Shown piece by piece: positions 26,302-35,212 of a stretch of DNA of 64,000 bases; within the stretch, counting starts at the first letter, position 1, and the number at the start of each line of letters is the position of its first letter. The stretch lies in contig NZ_CP035806.1 of NCBI RefSeq assembly GCF_004208635.1, forward strand, positions 2,480,001 to 2,544,000. The letters run 5' to 3'. The DNA is from Leucobacter triazinivorans (lineage in GTDB: Bacteria; Actinomycetota; Actinomycetes; Actinomycetales; Microbacteriaceae). The position numbers and the translations under genes are program-made. A model generated the notes under the pieces. It did no database searches. It was not told the DNA's origin and was given only the letters and a program-made list of their open reading frames with translations.

Positions 26302-26337
26302 GAAGCGCCCGCACCCCTCAACGGGTGCGGGCGCTTC
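26302..26337. terminator. Bidirectional terminator after nusG
   Basis: GAAGCGCCCGCACCC pairs perfectly with GGGTGCGGGCGCTTC across a 6-base loop. It lies 19 bases after the nusG stop and 5 bases beyond the malate synthase stop, serving both convergent genes. Confidence 0.85.
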
Positions 26338-26342
26338 TGCGT

Positions 26343-28565
26343 TCATGCGAGCCGGGCTGCGTCCTTCTTGGCCCGCCGCAGAGCGTGGAGCAGCGGCTCG
26401 GTATAGCCGTTCGGCTGCGCCGCCCCCTCGACGATCAGGCGTCGCGCCGCCTGAAAGGCGATCCCGTCGGGCCCTTCGCCGAGCAGCGGCTCGTACGCCG
26501 AATCCGCGGCGTTCTGCCGGTCTACGACCGCGGCGAGCCGGAGCAGGCTCTCGTCCACTTGCGCCTCGGAGATCACGCCGTGCGCCAGCCAGTTCGCGAG
26601 CAGCTGGCTCGAGATGCGCAGCGTGGCGCGATCCTCCATGAGCGCGACATCGTTGATGTCGGGCACCTTGGAGCAGCCGATGCCCTGATCGATCCAGCGC
26701 ACGACGTAGCCGAGGATCGACTGGACGCAGTTGTCGACCTCGGTCGACACAGCCCGGGCGGAGAGCTCGCCGTCGGCCGCGAGGGGGATGCGGAGCAACT
26801 CGGCGAGGCTGTTGTGCGGCAGCGGGGGCAGCGCCCGGCGCTCCGCGAACGCATCGCGCCGGTGGTAGTGAAGCGCGTGCAGGGTGGCGGCAGTCGGTGA
26901 GGGTACCCACGCGGTCGAGGCGCCCGCGCGCACGTGGCCGATCTTCTGCTCGAGCATGTCGCCCATGAGGTCGGGCATCGCCCACATCCCCTTGCCGATC
27001 TGCGCGCGCCCGTCGAGGCCGCAGTCCACTCCGATGGCCACGTTGCGGTTTTCGTAGGCTCCGAGCCAGGGGCGCGTGCGGAGCGCCGCCTTGGGCGGCA
27101 TGGGCCCCGCCCAGAGGGAAGTGTGGATCTCGTCGCCCGTGCGGTCGAGGAATCCGGTGTTGATGAAGACGACGCGTTCGCGCGCCGCTTCGATGCAGGC
27201 CGCGAGATTCACTGAGGTGCGCCGCTCCTCATCCATGATGCCGATCTTCACGGTGCACGCCGGCAGGCCGAAGAGCTCTTCGACGCGCGCGAACAGCTCG
27301 ACCGCGAAGGCGACCTCGTCGCGTCCGTGCATCTTGGGCTTGACGATGTAGATCGAGCCGGTGCGCGAGTTGCGGCCGGCCGCGGGGCCCGTCAGATCTG
27401 CGAGCGACCCCAGCACGGTCATGATGGCGTCGAGGATGCCCTCGGGCACCTCCGCCCCGTCGCGGTCGAGCACGGCATCCGTGCGCATGAGGTGGCCGAC
27501 GTTGCGCACGAACAGCACCGAGCGGCCAGACAGGGCGAGCGGGCTTCCGTCCGGCGCGGTGTACTCGCGGTCCCGGTGCATCGTCCGGGTGAAGACGGTG
27601 CCGTTCTTGCTCACCTGCTCCGAGAGGGTGCCGTCCATGAGCCCGAGCCAGTTGCGGTACCCGAGCGCCTTGTCGTCGGCATCGACCGCGGCGACCGAGT
27701 CCTCGAGGTCCATGATGGTGGTGAGCGCCGACTCGAGCAGCAGATCCTGAACGCCCGCGTCGTCGCCGCTGCCGATCGTGCCGTTCGGGTCGATGACGAT
27801 CTCCACGTGGAGTCCGTGGTGCGCGAGCAGTACTGCCTCGGGCTGCTCTTCACCGCCGCGGTGTCCGGCGAAGGCTTCGGGCGCGACGAGCCCGGTGGTC
27901 GCGCCGTCGTGGAGGTGCACGACCAGTTCGCCGTCTCTCACTCGGTACGCCGTCGCGTCGCGGTGCGAGCCCGTCGCAAGCGGCGCGATGCGGTCGAGCA
28001 ACTCGCGGCCGCGCTCGATCACGGCTGCGCCGCGGGCCTCGTTGTAGTGCTCGCCGGGTGAGAGCTCTCCGGTGCGCTCGATGGCGTCGGTGCCGTAGAG
28101 TGCGTCGTAGAGCGACCCCCAGCGGGCGTTCACCGCGTTGAGGGCGAAGCGCGCGTTGAGGAGCGGCACGACGAGCTGCGGGCCGGCGATCTCTGCGATC
28201 TCGGCGTCGACCCCTGCGGTGGTGACGGCGAAGGGCTCAGGCTCGGGCTCCAGGTAGCCGATCTCCTGGAGGAACGCGCGATAGGCGTCGGGATCGGGCT
28301 GACCCGGGTGCTCGCGGTGCCAGGCATCGATGCGGGCCTGCAGCTCATCGCGGTGCGCAAGCAGCGCGCGGTTCTTCGGGGAGAGATCGTGGATGATCGC
28401 GTCGGCGCCCCGCCAGAACGCGTCGAGGTCGAGGCCGCGGGCGGCCGCGGCGTGCTCGACGAAGTCGACGATGGGCTGGGCCACGCGCAGTTGCGCGCGC
28501 GCGGTGTAGACGGTGTCGTGCGCGGCTGCGGCTGCGGTTGTGGTGTTGATGGAGATCTGGTTCAT
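26343..28565 (-). CDS. glcB: Malate synthase G
   Basis: A 740-residue cytoplasmic enzyme joining glyoxylate and acetyl-CoA to malate, for growth on acetate, glycolate or purine-derived glyoxylate. Length and sequence fit the G isoform: [23 protein letters not shown] segment, [46 protein letters not shown], the signature [35 protein letters not shown] and [16 protein letters not shown]. No isocitrate lyase is nearby. It diverges from an IclR regulator, a pairing known from glyoxylate genes. The gene sits between nusG and the ribosomal genes rplK-rplA, an unusual place. ATG at 28565 has no strong ribosome site (AGAGCATG context). Confidence 0.95.
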   Translation of the reverse strand: MNQISINTTTAAAAAHDTVYTARAQLRVAQPIVDFVEHAAAARGLDLDAFWRGADAIIHDLSPKNRALLAHRDELQARIDAWHREHPGQPDPDAYRAFLQEIGYLEPEPEPFAVTTAGVDAEIAEIAGPQLVVPLLNARFALNAVNARWGSLYDALYGTDAIERTGELSPGEHYNEARGAAVIERGRELLDRIAPLATGSHRDATAYRVRDGELVVHLHDGATTGLVAPEAFAGHRGGEEQPEAVLLAHHGLHVEIVIDPNGTIGSGDDAGVQDLLLESALTTIMDLEDSVAAVDADDKALGYRNWLGLMDGTLSEQVSKNGTVFTRTMHRDREYTAPDGSPLALSGRSVLFVRNVGHLMRTDAVLDRDGAEVPEGILDAIMTVLGSLADLTGPAAGRNSRTGSIYIVKPKMHGRDEVAFAVELFARVEELFGLPACTVKIGIMDEERRTSVNLAACIEAARERVVFINTGFLDRTGDEIHTSLWAGPMPPKAALRTRPWLGAYENRNVAIGVDCGLDGRAQIGKGMWAMPDLMGDMLEQKIGHVRAGASTAWVPSPTAATLHALHYHRRDAFAERRALPPLPHNSLAELLRIPLAADGELSARAVSTEVDNCVQSILGYVVRWIDQGIGCSKVPDINDVALMEDRATLRISSQLLANWLAHGVISEAQVDESLLRLAAVVDRQNAADSAYEPLLGEGPDGIAFQAARRLIVEGAAQPNGYTEPLLHALRRAKKDAARLA

Positions 28566-28692
28566 GCTCTCTTCGACGTTTCGTGGCGGTGCGAATGGGT
28601 TGCGCGGTGCTGGTCGTGCTGCGCGGATTGCGCGGTGCTGTGCGGCGCGCAGGGCCCTTCGGGGATCACCCTAGGGAGGATCCCTCACTTTT

Positions 28693-28713
28693 GGAATCAC
28701 CATTCCGTATGAT
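28693..28713 (+). promoter_or_regulatory. IclR-type operator and -10 of the iclR-like gene
   Basis: GGAAT-CACC-ATTCC at 28693-28706 is a perfect inverted repeat, followed by TATGAT at 28708-28713, 8 bases before the ATG. It lies in the divergent space between malate synthase and the regulator, so the IclR protein may control both. Binding is inferred. Confidence 0.55.
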
Positions 28714-28721
28714 GGAATTCG

Positions 28722-29480
28722 ATGAGCGAAGCAGCGGCCGCCGGGAGCGGCGAGGGAGCCGGAGGAGTCCAGTCGGTCGTGCGCGCCTTCGGAGTGCTGG
28801 AGGCCGTGGCGGAGCTCGCGCCCGAGGCCGCACTCGTGGACATTGCGCGGGCGACCGGGCTCGCGCAATCGACGGCGCACCGCTTGCTGCAGACCATGGT
28901 GAACGCCGGGTACGTGCGCCAGACCGAGGCTCGGGGCTACGCGCTCGGCGCCGCGCTCATCAGCCTCGGCACCCGCGCGACGCCGCCGCTCGCGCTCCGA
29001 GCGCGCTCGGTCATGGTCGAACTCGAGGCACTCGCTCAGGAGACAGTCAACCTCGCCGTGCTCGACGGCGATCGCATCGCCTACGTCGGACAGGTGCCGT
29101 CGCGGCACCAGATGCGCATGTTCACCGAGATCGGGCACCGCGTGCTGCCGCACTCGGCAGGAGTGGGGAAGGCGATCCTCTCGACGCTGCCGGAGACGCG
29201 TGTGCGCGAGATCGTGGCGGTCACCGGCTTGCCGCGCTTCACCGCGACGACGCTCACCGATGTCGAGTCGCTCCTCGCCGATCTGCGAGCGGTGCGCCGC
29301 CGCGGTTTCGCCATCGACGACGGCGAGCACGAGGTGGGGGTGCGCTGCATCGCGGTGCCCCTGCCCGGCGCTTCGCCCCCTGCCGCGATCTCCATCTCCG
29401 GTCCCGCCGCCCGCGTCAATGATGAGCTCGCGGCGACCATCGCCGAGGCGCTCGTCGATGCGGCCCGTAGCCTGGCGTGA
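28722..29480 (+). CDS. IclR family transcriptional regulator
   Basis: A 252-residue regulator with an N-terminal winged helix (LVDIARATGLAQSTAHRLLQTM, GYVRQTEARGYALGAAL) and a C-terminal effector domain (LAVLDGDRIAYVGQVPSRHQMRM, HSAGVGKAILSTLPE, GVRCIAVPLPGASPPAAISISGP when read in pieces). These proteins sense small carboxylates. It is divergent from malate synthase G and most likely controls it in response to glyoxylate or a related acid. ATG at 28722 is preferred because the HTH begins about 40 residues later as usual. Confidence 0.88.
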   Translation: MSEAAAAGSGEGAGGVQSVVRAFGVLEAVAELAPEAALVDIARATGLAQSTAHRLLQTMVNAGYVRQTEARGYALGAALISLGTRATPPLALRARSVMVELEALAQETVNLAVLDGDRIAYVGQVPSRHQMRMFTEIGHRVLPHSAGVGKAILSTLPETRVREIVAVTGLPRFTATTLTDVESLLADLRAVRRRGFAIDDGEHEVGVRCIAVPLPGASPPAAISISGPAARVNDELAATIAEALVDAARSLA

Positions 29481-29559
29481 CGAGCGCATCGCGGGTCGGG
29501 TCGCGCGGTGCCCGGCGCACCTGATGCGGTCGTGAGCAGTTCGCCTCATGAGGCAGAGT

Positions 29560-30381
29560 TCATCTGGCATGGTGCAGGCCCCGCGCGATGGCGCCGAGGA
29601 CGGCGTCTTGCACCTCTGGCCAGGAGTACACCAGCTGCGCGTAGCTCACACGGATCACGTGGTAGCCGCGTTGGATGAGCGCCGCGTCGTGACGGTTATC
29701 CTCTGAGCGCTGGGCCCCTGAGTGATCGCGCCCGTCGAGCTGGACGACGAGGCGATCTCCGACCAGGAAGTCGACGCGGTGCCCGTGGATCCAGATCTGC
29801 TGGCGGATGGGGATCCGCAGCCAGCGGAGGCGCGTGCGGAAGAACGTCTCCAGGCCGGAGTCGGCGAAGGGCGAGCACTCCGCGAGGAGCGCGCGGGCGT
29901 TTCCGCGCAGGGGAAGGGCCGCGAGCGCCTCGAAGTCGATGAGCCGCTTCTGCAACGCCGAGTCCCATACCGCGAGTGCGGCATCGTGCGGCTGGCACGC
30001 CGCGACGCAGTCGAGCATGTTCTCGACACCGTCGGCCAGCGTGCCGGGCGGTCGCAGCACCAGGGGCCTACGGCGATGCACCGTCTTTCCGGCGAGGTCC
30101 ACGTGGCGTCCTCCCGGTGCGGCGACGTGGGGCCGATCGTGCTCGAATACCCAGAGTCCCCACCGTTTCGCCTGCGTGATGCAGGTGAGGGCGACGCCGT
30201 GCCTGGCTGCGAAGAGCAGTTGCGGATCCGCGCTGCGCAGTGCGATCCAGCCGCGTCTCGGGCGAGTGAGATCACCGCTCGCGAAGGCCTTCCGGATGCG
30301 GTAGTGGGTGTGGCCGAGCTCGACGAGGCGGGAGGTCTGGGTGATGCCGCCGAGTGCGTGCAGCTCTTGGAAGATGCTCAT
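29560..30381 (-). CDS. DUF559 / AbiEi-N-type protein with Vsr-like nuclease fold
   Basis: A 273-residue protein with two parts. Residues 1-55 (FQELHALGGITQTSRLVELG, IRKAFASGDLTRPRRGWIAL) form a winged helix like the N-domain of AbiEi-type antitoxins. The C-terminal 100 residues match DUF559: FRTRLRWLRIPIRQQIWIHG, RVDFLVGDRLVVQLDGRDH and RHDAALIQRGYHVIRVSY, an endonuclease-like core with D, Q-D and a later Arg/Lys. Members are common in Microbacteriaceae, usually solitary, function unknown. No toxin partner is adjacent. A GACACT -10-like box ends 7 bases before the ATG, so it is probably leaderless. Confidence 0.75.
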   Translation of the reverse strand: MSIFQELHALGGITQTSRLVELGHTHYRIRKAFASGDLTRPRRGWIALRSADPQLLFAARHGVALTCITQAKRWGLWVFEHDRPHVAAPGGRHVDLAGKTVHRRRPLVLRPPGTLADGVENMLDCVAACQPHDAALAVWDSALQKRLIDFEALAALPLRGNARALLAECSPFADSGLETFFRTRLRWLRIPIRQQIWIHGHRVDFLVGDRLVVQLDGRDHSGAQRSEDNRHDAALIQRGYHVIRVSYAQLVYSWPEVQDAVLGAIARGLHHAR

Positions 30382-30601
30382 GCGCACCAGTGTCGTCGCC
30401 CGCTCCGCTCGGTGGGCCCGCTCCCATCGGTTTGTGGATAAGCGGAGGCGGTATCGCACGATGCCAGCTTTGTGAGCGGCGAAGGGTGGGGGGTGCACGT
30501 TGGGTCCCGACGTGAGCCGTGTTCCTCGTGCACTGATTCGCGGAGAAACTCCTGAAACCGCGGGAACTCGCGTGTTCGGCGGCAAGACAGTGCCCCTGGG
30601 G

Positions 30602-30778
30602 GCGAGGGGCGAGCGGGTGGGAGGCGAGGGGCGAGCGGGTGCGAGGCGAGGGGTGAGCGGGAGGGGGGGCGAGGGACGAGCGGGAGGGGGGCGAGGGGCG
30701 AGCGGGTGGGAGGCGAGGGGCGAGCGGGTGCGAGGCGAGGGGCGAGCGGGTGCGAGGCGAGGGGTGAGCGGGTGGGAG
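30602..30778. repeat. 22-bp G-rich minisatellite, eight copies
   Basis: GCGAGGGGCGAGCGGGTGGGAG and close variants repeat eight times, one copy being 23 bases. The + strand has many G runs and could form G-quadruplexes. It lies 200 bases upstream of rplK, between a gene-poor stretch and the rplK promoter; no gene is supported in 30382-30978. A GC hairpin (around GCCCGGGCGCCCGCCC) follows at 30796-30822. Confidence 0.85.
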
Positions 30779-30859
30779 GCGAGGGGACGGGATCGCCCGG
30801 GCGCCCGCCCTTCCCGGGCGCCGCCCCTCCAGGACGTCGCGCGATCGACGCGGATCGGG

Positions 30860-30865
30860 TAAGAT
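30860..30865 (+). promoter_or_regulatory. Likely -10 box of the rplK-rplA promoter
   Basis: TAAGAT lies 114 bases upstream of rplK, giving a long leader as expected for the ribosomal L11-L1 operon. No good -35 is seen at 17 bases; GTCGCG at 30836-30841 is the best. The leader may contain the L1 autoregulatory site, but the structure was not resolved. Confidence 0.45.
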
Positions 30866-30978
30866 GATGTGGTTTGCGTCTGCGAGCGCCTCGGCGCGCG
30901 TAGACCGGACAGCACCGCAGCCGGATCGGCCGGCATCGCGGGAGAGCGGGGAGACCCGTTCGAGGAAAGGAAACTGTC

Positions 30979-31407
30979 ATGGCAAAAGCCAAGAAGGTGA
31001 CCGGTCTGATCAAGCTTCAGATCGCAGCCGGCGCCGCCAACCCGGCGCCCCCCGTGGGCCCCGCGCTGGGCCAGCACGGCGTCAACATCATGGAGTTCTG
31101 CAAGGCCTACAACGCGGCCACGGAATCCCAGCGCGGCAACATCGTCCCCGTCGAGATCACGGTGTACGAGGATCGCTCGTTCGACTTCGTGCTCAAGACT
31201 CCGCCGGCGGCCGAGCTGCTGAAGAAGGCGGCCGGCGTGCAGAAGGGCTCCGGCACCCCGCACACCGTCAAGGTGGCGAAGGTCACCGCCGAGCAGGTGC
31301 GCCAGATCGCCGAGCAGAAGCAGGCCGATCTCAACGCGAACGACCTCGACGCGGCTTCGAAGATCATTGCGGGCACCGCTCGCTCCATGGGCATCACGGT
31401 CGAGTAA
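30979..31407 (+). CDS. rplK: 50S ribosomal protein L11
   Basis: A 142-residue protein of the ribosomal GTPase centre, needed for stringent-factor activation. The sequence is canonical: [40 protein letters not shown], then the C-terminal rRNA-binding domain with [23 protein letters not shown] follows GAGGAAAGGAA. It is separated from nusG by about 4.7 kb in this genome and has its own promoter region; rplA follows after 12 bases. Confidence 0.98.
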   Translation: MAKAKKVTGLIKLQIAAGAANPAPPVGPALGQHGVNIMEFCKAYNAATESQRGNIVPVEITVYEDRSFDFVLKTPPAAELLKKAAGVQKGSGTPHTVKVAKVTAEQVRQIAEQKQADLNANDLDAASKIIAGTARSMGITVE

Positions 31408-31419
31408 GGGGCAACGGAC

Positions 31420-32109
31420 ATGGCACAGAAGTCGAAGGCGTACCGCGCCGCTGCCGAGAAGATCCAGGCAGGCAAGTTCTACGCTCCCGCCGAGGCCGTG
31501 GCCCTGGCGAAGGAGACCGGTTCCACCAAGACCGACTCGACCGTCGAGGTCGCCGTCAAGCTCGGTGTGGACCCCCGCAAGGCCGACCAGATGGTGCGCG
31601 GCACCGTCAGCCTCCCGCACGGCACCGGCAAGACGGCGCGCGTCATCGTGTTCGCCGTTGGCCCGGCCGCTGAGGCCGCGATCGCCGCCGGCGCCGACGA
31701 GGTCGGCGGCGACGAGCTGATCGAGAAGGTGGCCGCCGGCTACACCGATTTCGATTCGGCCGTCTCGACCCCCGAGCTCATGGGCAAGGTCGGTCGTCTG
31801 GGTAAGGTGCTCGGCCCCCGCGGCCTCATGCCCAACCCCAAGACCGGCACCGTGACCCCGGATCCGGCCAAGGCCGTAACCGAGATCAAGGGCGGCAAGA
31901 TCGAGTTCCGCGTCGACAAGCACGCCAACGTGCACTTCATCGTCGGCAAGGCGTCGTTCTCGGCCGAGCAGCTCACCGACAACCTCAACTCGGTGCTCGA
32001 CGAGATCTCGCGTCTCAAGCCGTCGTCGGCCAAGGGCAAGTACGTGCAGAAGGGCGCCGTCTCGACGACCTTCGGCCCGGGCATCCCGCTCGACGTCGCC
32101 GGTCTCTGA
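31420..32109 (+). CDS. rplA: 50S ribosomal protein L1
   Basis: A 229-residue rRNA-binding protein of the L1 stalk and translational repressor of its own operon. Canonical segments include [55 protein letters not shown] and [19 protein letters not shown]. Length is usual. It is co-transcribed with rplK and followed by a hairpin terminator. rplJ-rplL are not in the window. Confidence 0.98.
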   Translation: MAQKSKAYRAAAEKIQAGKFYAPAEAVALAKETGSTKTDSTVEVAVKLGVDPRKADQMVRGTVSLPHGTGKTARVIVFAVGPAAEAAIAAGADEVGGDELIEKVAAGYTDFDSAVSTPELMGKVGRLGKVLGPRGLMPNPKTGTVTPDPAKAVTEIKGGKIEFRVDKHANVHFIVGKASFSAEQLTDNLNSVLDEISRLKPSSAKGKYVQKGAVSTTFGPGIPLDVAGL

Positions 32110-32153
32110 GTAGACCCGCCGAGAGGTCTCCGCTCGCGTGAGACCGATGCGCA

Positions 32154-32195
32154 CGGTGGCCGCATCCTCCTGATCCCGGGAGGGCGCGGCCACCG
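32154..32195 (+). terminator. Terminator after rplA
   Basis: CGGTGGCCGC at 32154-32163 pairs with GCGGCCACCG at 32186-32195, and an inner CCTCC/GGAGG extends the stem. It lies 45 bases after the rplA stop, between convergent genes. Confidence 0.75.
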
Positions 32196-32218
32196 CGTCG
32201 TTTCCGGGTGCGGTCGGC

Positions 32219-32977
32219 TCAGCCTGCGCTGTACTCGCTGCGCGTGAGGGTGTTCCCCACGTTCGACGCCTGCACGCGGAAGGTGACCGTGTCGGGCAGG
32301 TACCGGTCCTCGCCGTACTCGATGGGTCGGCCGCCGCTCGTGAAGCTCGTGCGCCGCACGCGGAGCAGGGGGCTCGAGCGGCGCACGCCCAGCAGGGCGG
32401 CGTCTGCGCTCGACGCCGGCACCGCGTCGATCGCGTGGTCCGCGTGGGCGGTCGTGATACCGAACCGCCGGTGCATGAACTCGACCACGGACGACTCGTC
32501 AGGAGGGATCGAGGCGATGCTCTCGATCATCCACTCGGGATACGCGGTGCGCTCGAGCATCACGATCCTGCCGTCGAGGCTCCGCGTGCGGGTCACCCGG
32601 AGCACATTCTCGCGGGGCGCGATCCGGAGCTTTCGCGCCTCGAGCGCGGTCGCGGCGCCGGCGTCGGAGGCGTGCACGAGCCCGCCGGGCGTCATGCCCT
32701 TGCTGCGCGCCCACTGCGCGAAGGAGCGCAGCTCGGCGAAGCTCTGGGTGTGCAGCGTCGACTGCACGATCCACCCGGCCCCCTGCACCGGGGCCACCAT
32801 GCCGCGGTCGGCGAGCCCGGCGAGCGCGTTGCGCACCGTGCCGCGGGCGACGCCGTAGCGCTCGGCCAGTCGGCTCTCGGACGGCAGCGCGGTGCCCGCG
32901 GCGAACTCGCCGTCCACGATCCGGGCGAGGAGGTCGCGAAGGACCTGGCGGTGGGAGGTTGCGTGCGGGGAGCTCAC
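32219..32977 (-). CDS. GntR family transcriptional regulator (HutC-type)
   Basis: A 252-residue regulator. The N-terminal HTH is [42 protein letters not shown]; the C-terminal UTRA ligand domain has [24 protein letters not shown] and [26 protein letters not shown]-type regulators such as PhnF often control phosphonate genes. It is divergent from the HAD phosphatase and phn transporter genes. The GTG at 32977 is preferred because the HTH starts there and TACGCT lies exactly 6 bases upstream, marking a leaderless start; longer upstream frames give Arg-rich, non-homologous sequence. Confidence 0.85.
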   Translation of the reverse strand: MSSPHATSHRQVLRDLLARIVDGEFAAGTALPSESRLAERYGVARGTVRNALAGLADRGMVAPVQGAGWIVQSTLHTQSFAELRSFAQWARSKGMTPGGLVHASDAGAATALEARKLRIAPRENVLRVTRTRSLDGRIVMLERTAYPEWMIESIASIPPDESSVVEFMHRRFGITTAHADHAIDAVPASSADAALLGVRRSSPLLRVRRTSFTSGGRPIEYGEDRYLPDTVTFRVQASNVGNTLTRSEYSAG

Positions 32978-33070
32978 CTGCCCAGCGTACGGCGACCGGA
33001 GGGCCCGCGCGTACCGCAGGTGGACAGGCGTTCGCAGGTGTCCGCGTCTCGAGCGGAATCGCTCCGAATC

Positions 33071-33137
33071 GTTCATGGGACGTTCACCGCCCGGTTCGGA
33101 ACTGCTCACCCGCAGCCGCCGTAATGAACGGGTGAAC
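33071..33137 (+). promoter_or_regulatory. PHO-box-like direct repeats upstream of the HAD/phn genes
   Basis: GTTCATGGGAC at 33071-33081 and GTTCACCGCCC at 33082-33092 are two 11-base units matching the PhoP direct-repeat pattern known from Streptomyces (GTTCACC every 11 bases). In opposite orientation, ATGAAC (33124-33129) and GTGAAC (33132-33137) add further half-sites, the last overlapping the HAD start codon. Either PhoP or the divergent GntR protein may bind. Confidence 0.5.
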
Positions 33138-33926
33138 TTCGCACCCGTCGCACGATCCTCGGAACGGATCGCACCAGCACCAGCACCAGCACCAGCACCA
33201 GCACCAGCACCCGTCGCCGCCGCGACCACCGCCCGTTCGGCGCCCGCGCCCCTCGCCGTGCTCTGCGACATGGACGGCACGCTGCTCGACACCGAGGCCA
33301 CCTGGCTCGACACGGTGCGGGACACCTGCGACCACCTCGGTCTCAGCGCCCCGGGCGAGATCGCCGCGAGCTTGGAAGGCGCGACGACGGCGCAGGCCAG
33401 CGTCCGGATCGTGGCCGCGCTCGCCCGGACCGGCCGCGAGGCCGGATCGGAGGCGGAGGTCGCCGCGCGGCTCGAGGCGCGCTCCTTGACCGCGATGGAG
33501 GGCAACATCGGCTGGCGCCCCGGAGCCGAGGAGCTCGTGCGCTCGCTGCACGCCGAGGGCGTACCGCTCGTGCTCGTCACGAGCTCCTCGCGTCGCTGGG
33601 TCGCCGCCGCGGCCCGACACGTCGATTTCTCGGCGTTCGCCCACATCATCAGCGCCGACGACGTGCGTTCCACGAAGCCGGATCCCGAACCCTACCGCCG
33701 TGCCGCGGCCCTCGTCGGGCGCGCACCGGAGGAGTGCGTCGCCCTCGAGGACTCCGAGGTCGGCCTGAGCGCCGCCCTCGCATCGGGCTGCACGAGCGTG
33801 CTGGTCCGCGCGGCGGAGGCGAGTTGGGGCGCCCGCGCCCACGAACAGCTGCCGGAGCTGCGCGGCATCGACCCCGAGTGGGTGCGCGCCGCCGCGCTGC
33901 GTCGCGCACGCGCCGCGCCGTCGTGA
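33132..33926 (+). CDS. HAD-family hydrolase (phosphatase/phosphonatase-like)
   Basis: A 264-residue HAD-IA phosphotransferase. The nucleophile motif is LCDMDGTLLDTE, motif II is LVTSSSR, and KPDPEPYRRAA with CVALEDSEVGLSAALASG gives motifs III and IV. The cap resembles beta-phosphoglucomutase and phosphonoacetaldehyde hydrolase types, but the special phosphonatase lysine was not identified. Before the domain lies an Ala-Pro repeat encoded by a hexanucleotide array. The start is uncertain: GTG 33132 is chosen because ATG 33075 falls inside the PHO-like repeats; GTG 33261 would remove the repeat. Position ahead of the phosphonate transporter suggests phosphorus scavenging. Confidence 0.7.
   Translation: MNFAPVARSSERIAPAPAPAPAPAPAPVAAATTARSAPAPLAVLCDMDGTLLDTEATWLDTVRDTCDHLGLSAPGEIAASLEGATTAQASVRIVAALARTGREAGSEAEVAARLEARSLTAMEGNIGWRPGAEELVRSLHAEGVPLVLVTSSSRRWVAAAARHVDFSAFAHIISADDVRSTKPDPEPYRRAAALVGRAPEECVALEDSEVGLSAALASGCTSVLVRAAEASWGARAHEQLPELRGIDPEWVRAAALRRARAAPS
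33172..33211. repeat. CACCAG microsatellite within the HAD gene
   Basis: About 6.7 uninterrupted copies of CACCAG encode an Ala-Pro run near the N-terminus. Being a 6-base unit, changes in copy number would keep the reading frame. Confidence 0.9.
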
Positions 33927-33973
33927 TCGTCGCCCGGACCCGTCCGCCGCCTGATCCCTCGGAGCGCACGCTC

Positions 33974-34051
33974 CATCCGCACGCTCCATCCGCACGACGC
34001 ATCCGCACGACGCATCCGCATGACCCATCCGCATCACCCATCCGCATCACC
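33974..34051. repeat. 13-bp minisatellite, six copies, upstream of phnD
   Basis: CATCCGCACGACG and variants repeat six times at exactly 13-base spacing, with a decayed copy before. Variants change gradually from CACGCTC through CACGACG to CATCACC. The array ends 18 bases before the phnD GTG and so covers its leader or promoter. Confidence 0.9.
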
Positions 34052-34069
34052 CACTGAAAGGCATCCCCT

Positions 34070-35026
34070 GTGAATACTTCACTCCGCCGCGGCCTCACCC
34101 TCGTCGCCGGTCTCTCGCTCGTCGGCATGCTGGCCGCGTGCGCCCCGGCGCCCGCCGAGTCGGCAGAAGCCGGGGCCGAGCCGGCGAGCTCGGCCCAGGG
34201 CTTCGCGAAGGACGAGAACACCCTCGTGATGGGTATGGTTCCCGATCAGCAGTCGGTCGAGAGCAACTTCCAGCCGCTCGTCGACTACATCGCCGCGAAG
34301 ACGGGCAAGGAGGTCGAGCTCGTGCAGTCGACGGACTACGCCGCACTCGTCGAGGCGTCGATCGCGGGACGGGTCGACATCGGCAACTTCTCGGGCTTCA
34401 CCTACGTCGCCGCCACGAACGGCGGCGCACCCCTCACGCCGATCGGCGTCACCGTGACGAGCGAGGGGGCGGAGCCCGGTTACGAGTCGCTGACCGTGGT
34501 GCCCGCCGGCTCTGACATCGCCTCGATCGAGGATCTCGCCGGCAAGCGGGTGTGCTTCGTGGACCCGGGCTCGACCTCCGGCTACCTCTACCCGAGCGCC
34601 GAGCTGCTCGGCGCGGGCATCGACCCCGAGACGGACGTCACTCCGGTGTTCGCCGGCGGCCACGACGCCTCGGCGCAGAAGACCGCGCAGGGCGTCGAGT
34701 GCGATGCGGGCTTCGCGGAGGACGCCGTCGTCGAGAGCACCGGTATCGCCGACGGGCTGTTCGCGGAGGGCGACCTCGAGGTCATCAACCGCGTCACCGT
34801 GCCGGGCGCGCCGCTCGTCATGTCGACGAATCTTCCGGACGACGTGCAGCAGTCTCTCCGGGAATCGCTGCAGAACATCACGATCGAGCAGATCGCCGCA
34901 GAGGGCATCGAGATCACCGATGCGTTCCGGGCGTTCTTCACGGAGCTCGTCCCCGTCGAGGACTCGTACTACGACAGCGTGCGCAAGGTCTGCGAGGAGA
35001 CCGGCGCCGCGCAGTGCCAGCCGTAG
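34070..35026 (+). CDS. phnD: Phosphate/phosphonate ABC transporter substrate-binding lipoprotein
   Basis: A 318-residue exported binding protein. The signal peptide ends in a lipobox (GMLAACAP), so Cys is lipid-anchored. The PhnD-like type II binding fold starts at TLVMGMVPDQQSVESNFQPL, with VDIGNFSGFTYVAA, FVDPGSTSGYLYPSAELL and the AGGHDASAQKTAQG segment lining the oxyanion site. It delivers phosphonate, phosphite or a similar ligand to PhnCE. The start is GTG at 34070 with GAAAGG upstream, right after a 13-bp repeat array. A strong hairpin separates it from phnC, which would favour higher expression of the binding protein. Confidence 0.9.
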   Translation: MNTSLRRGLTLVAGLSLVGMLAACAPAPAESAEAGAEPASSAQGFAKDENTLVMGMVPDQQSVESNFQPLVDYIAAKTGKEVELVQSTDYAALVEASIAGRVDIGNFSGFTYVAATNGGAPLTPIGVTVTSEGAEPGYESLTVVPAGSDIASIEDLAGKRVCFVDPGSTSGYLYPSAELLGAGIDPETDVTPVFAGGHDASAQKTAQGVECDAGFAEDAVVESTGIADGLFAEGDLEVINRVTVPGAPLVMSTNLPDDVQQSLRESLQNITIEQIAAEGIEITDAFRAFFTELVPVEDSYYDSVRKVCEETGAAQCQP

Positions 35027-35037
35027 TGAGCCGCTGA

Positions 35038-35085
35038 GCGCCCGGAAGGCCCGGCCCCGTCGCGCGGGTCGGGCCTTCCGGGCGC
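35038..35085 (+). terminator. Hairpin between phnD and phnC
   Basis: GCGCCCGGAAGGCCCG pairs perfectly over 16 bases with 35070-35085. It probably gives partial termination or protects the phnD mRNA 3' end. Confidence 0.75.
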
Positions 35086-35147
35086 ACTTCCGGATCCGGG
35101 CGCACTTCCGGATCCGGCCCCTGCCGCGATCCGGCCCCTGCCGCGAT
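35078..35147. repeat. Paired direct repeats between phnD and phnC
   Basis: Two identical 18-base units (CCGGGCGCACTTCCGGAT, 35078-35113) are followed by two identical 17-base units (CCGGCCCCTGCCGCGAT, 35114-35147). The first overlaps the hairpin's right arm. Confidence 0.85.
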
Positions 35148-35212
35148 CCGGCACCATCCCTTCCTCCCCCTCCGCGCATCACCCCGCCCCGACCCTGAGG
35201 AGCACAGGCCCC

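Noticed and set aside
29560..30381. Abi-type toxin-antitoxin pair
   Set aside because: Only the winged-helix plus DUF559 protein is present; no toxin gene lies next to it.
30602..30778. CRISPR array
   Set aside because: Units are contiguous 22-mers with no spacers and no cas genes nearby; it is a minisatellite.
33075..33131. ATG at 33075 as start of the HAD gene
   Set aside because: It falls within the 11-base direct repeats that look like a regulator site and adds non-homologous sequence; kept only as an alternative.
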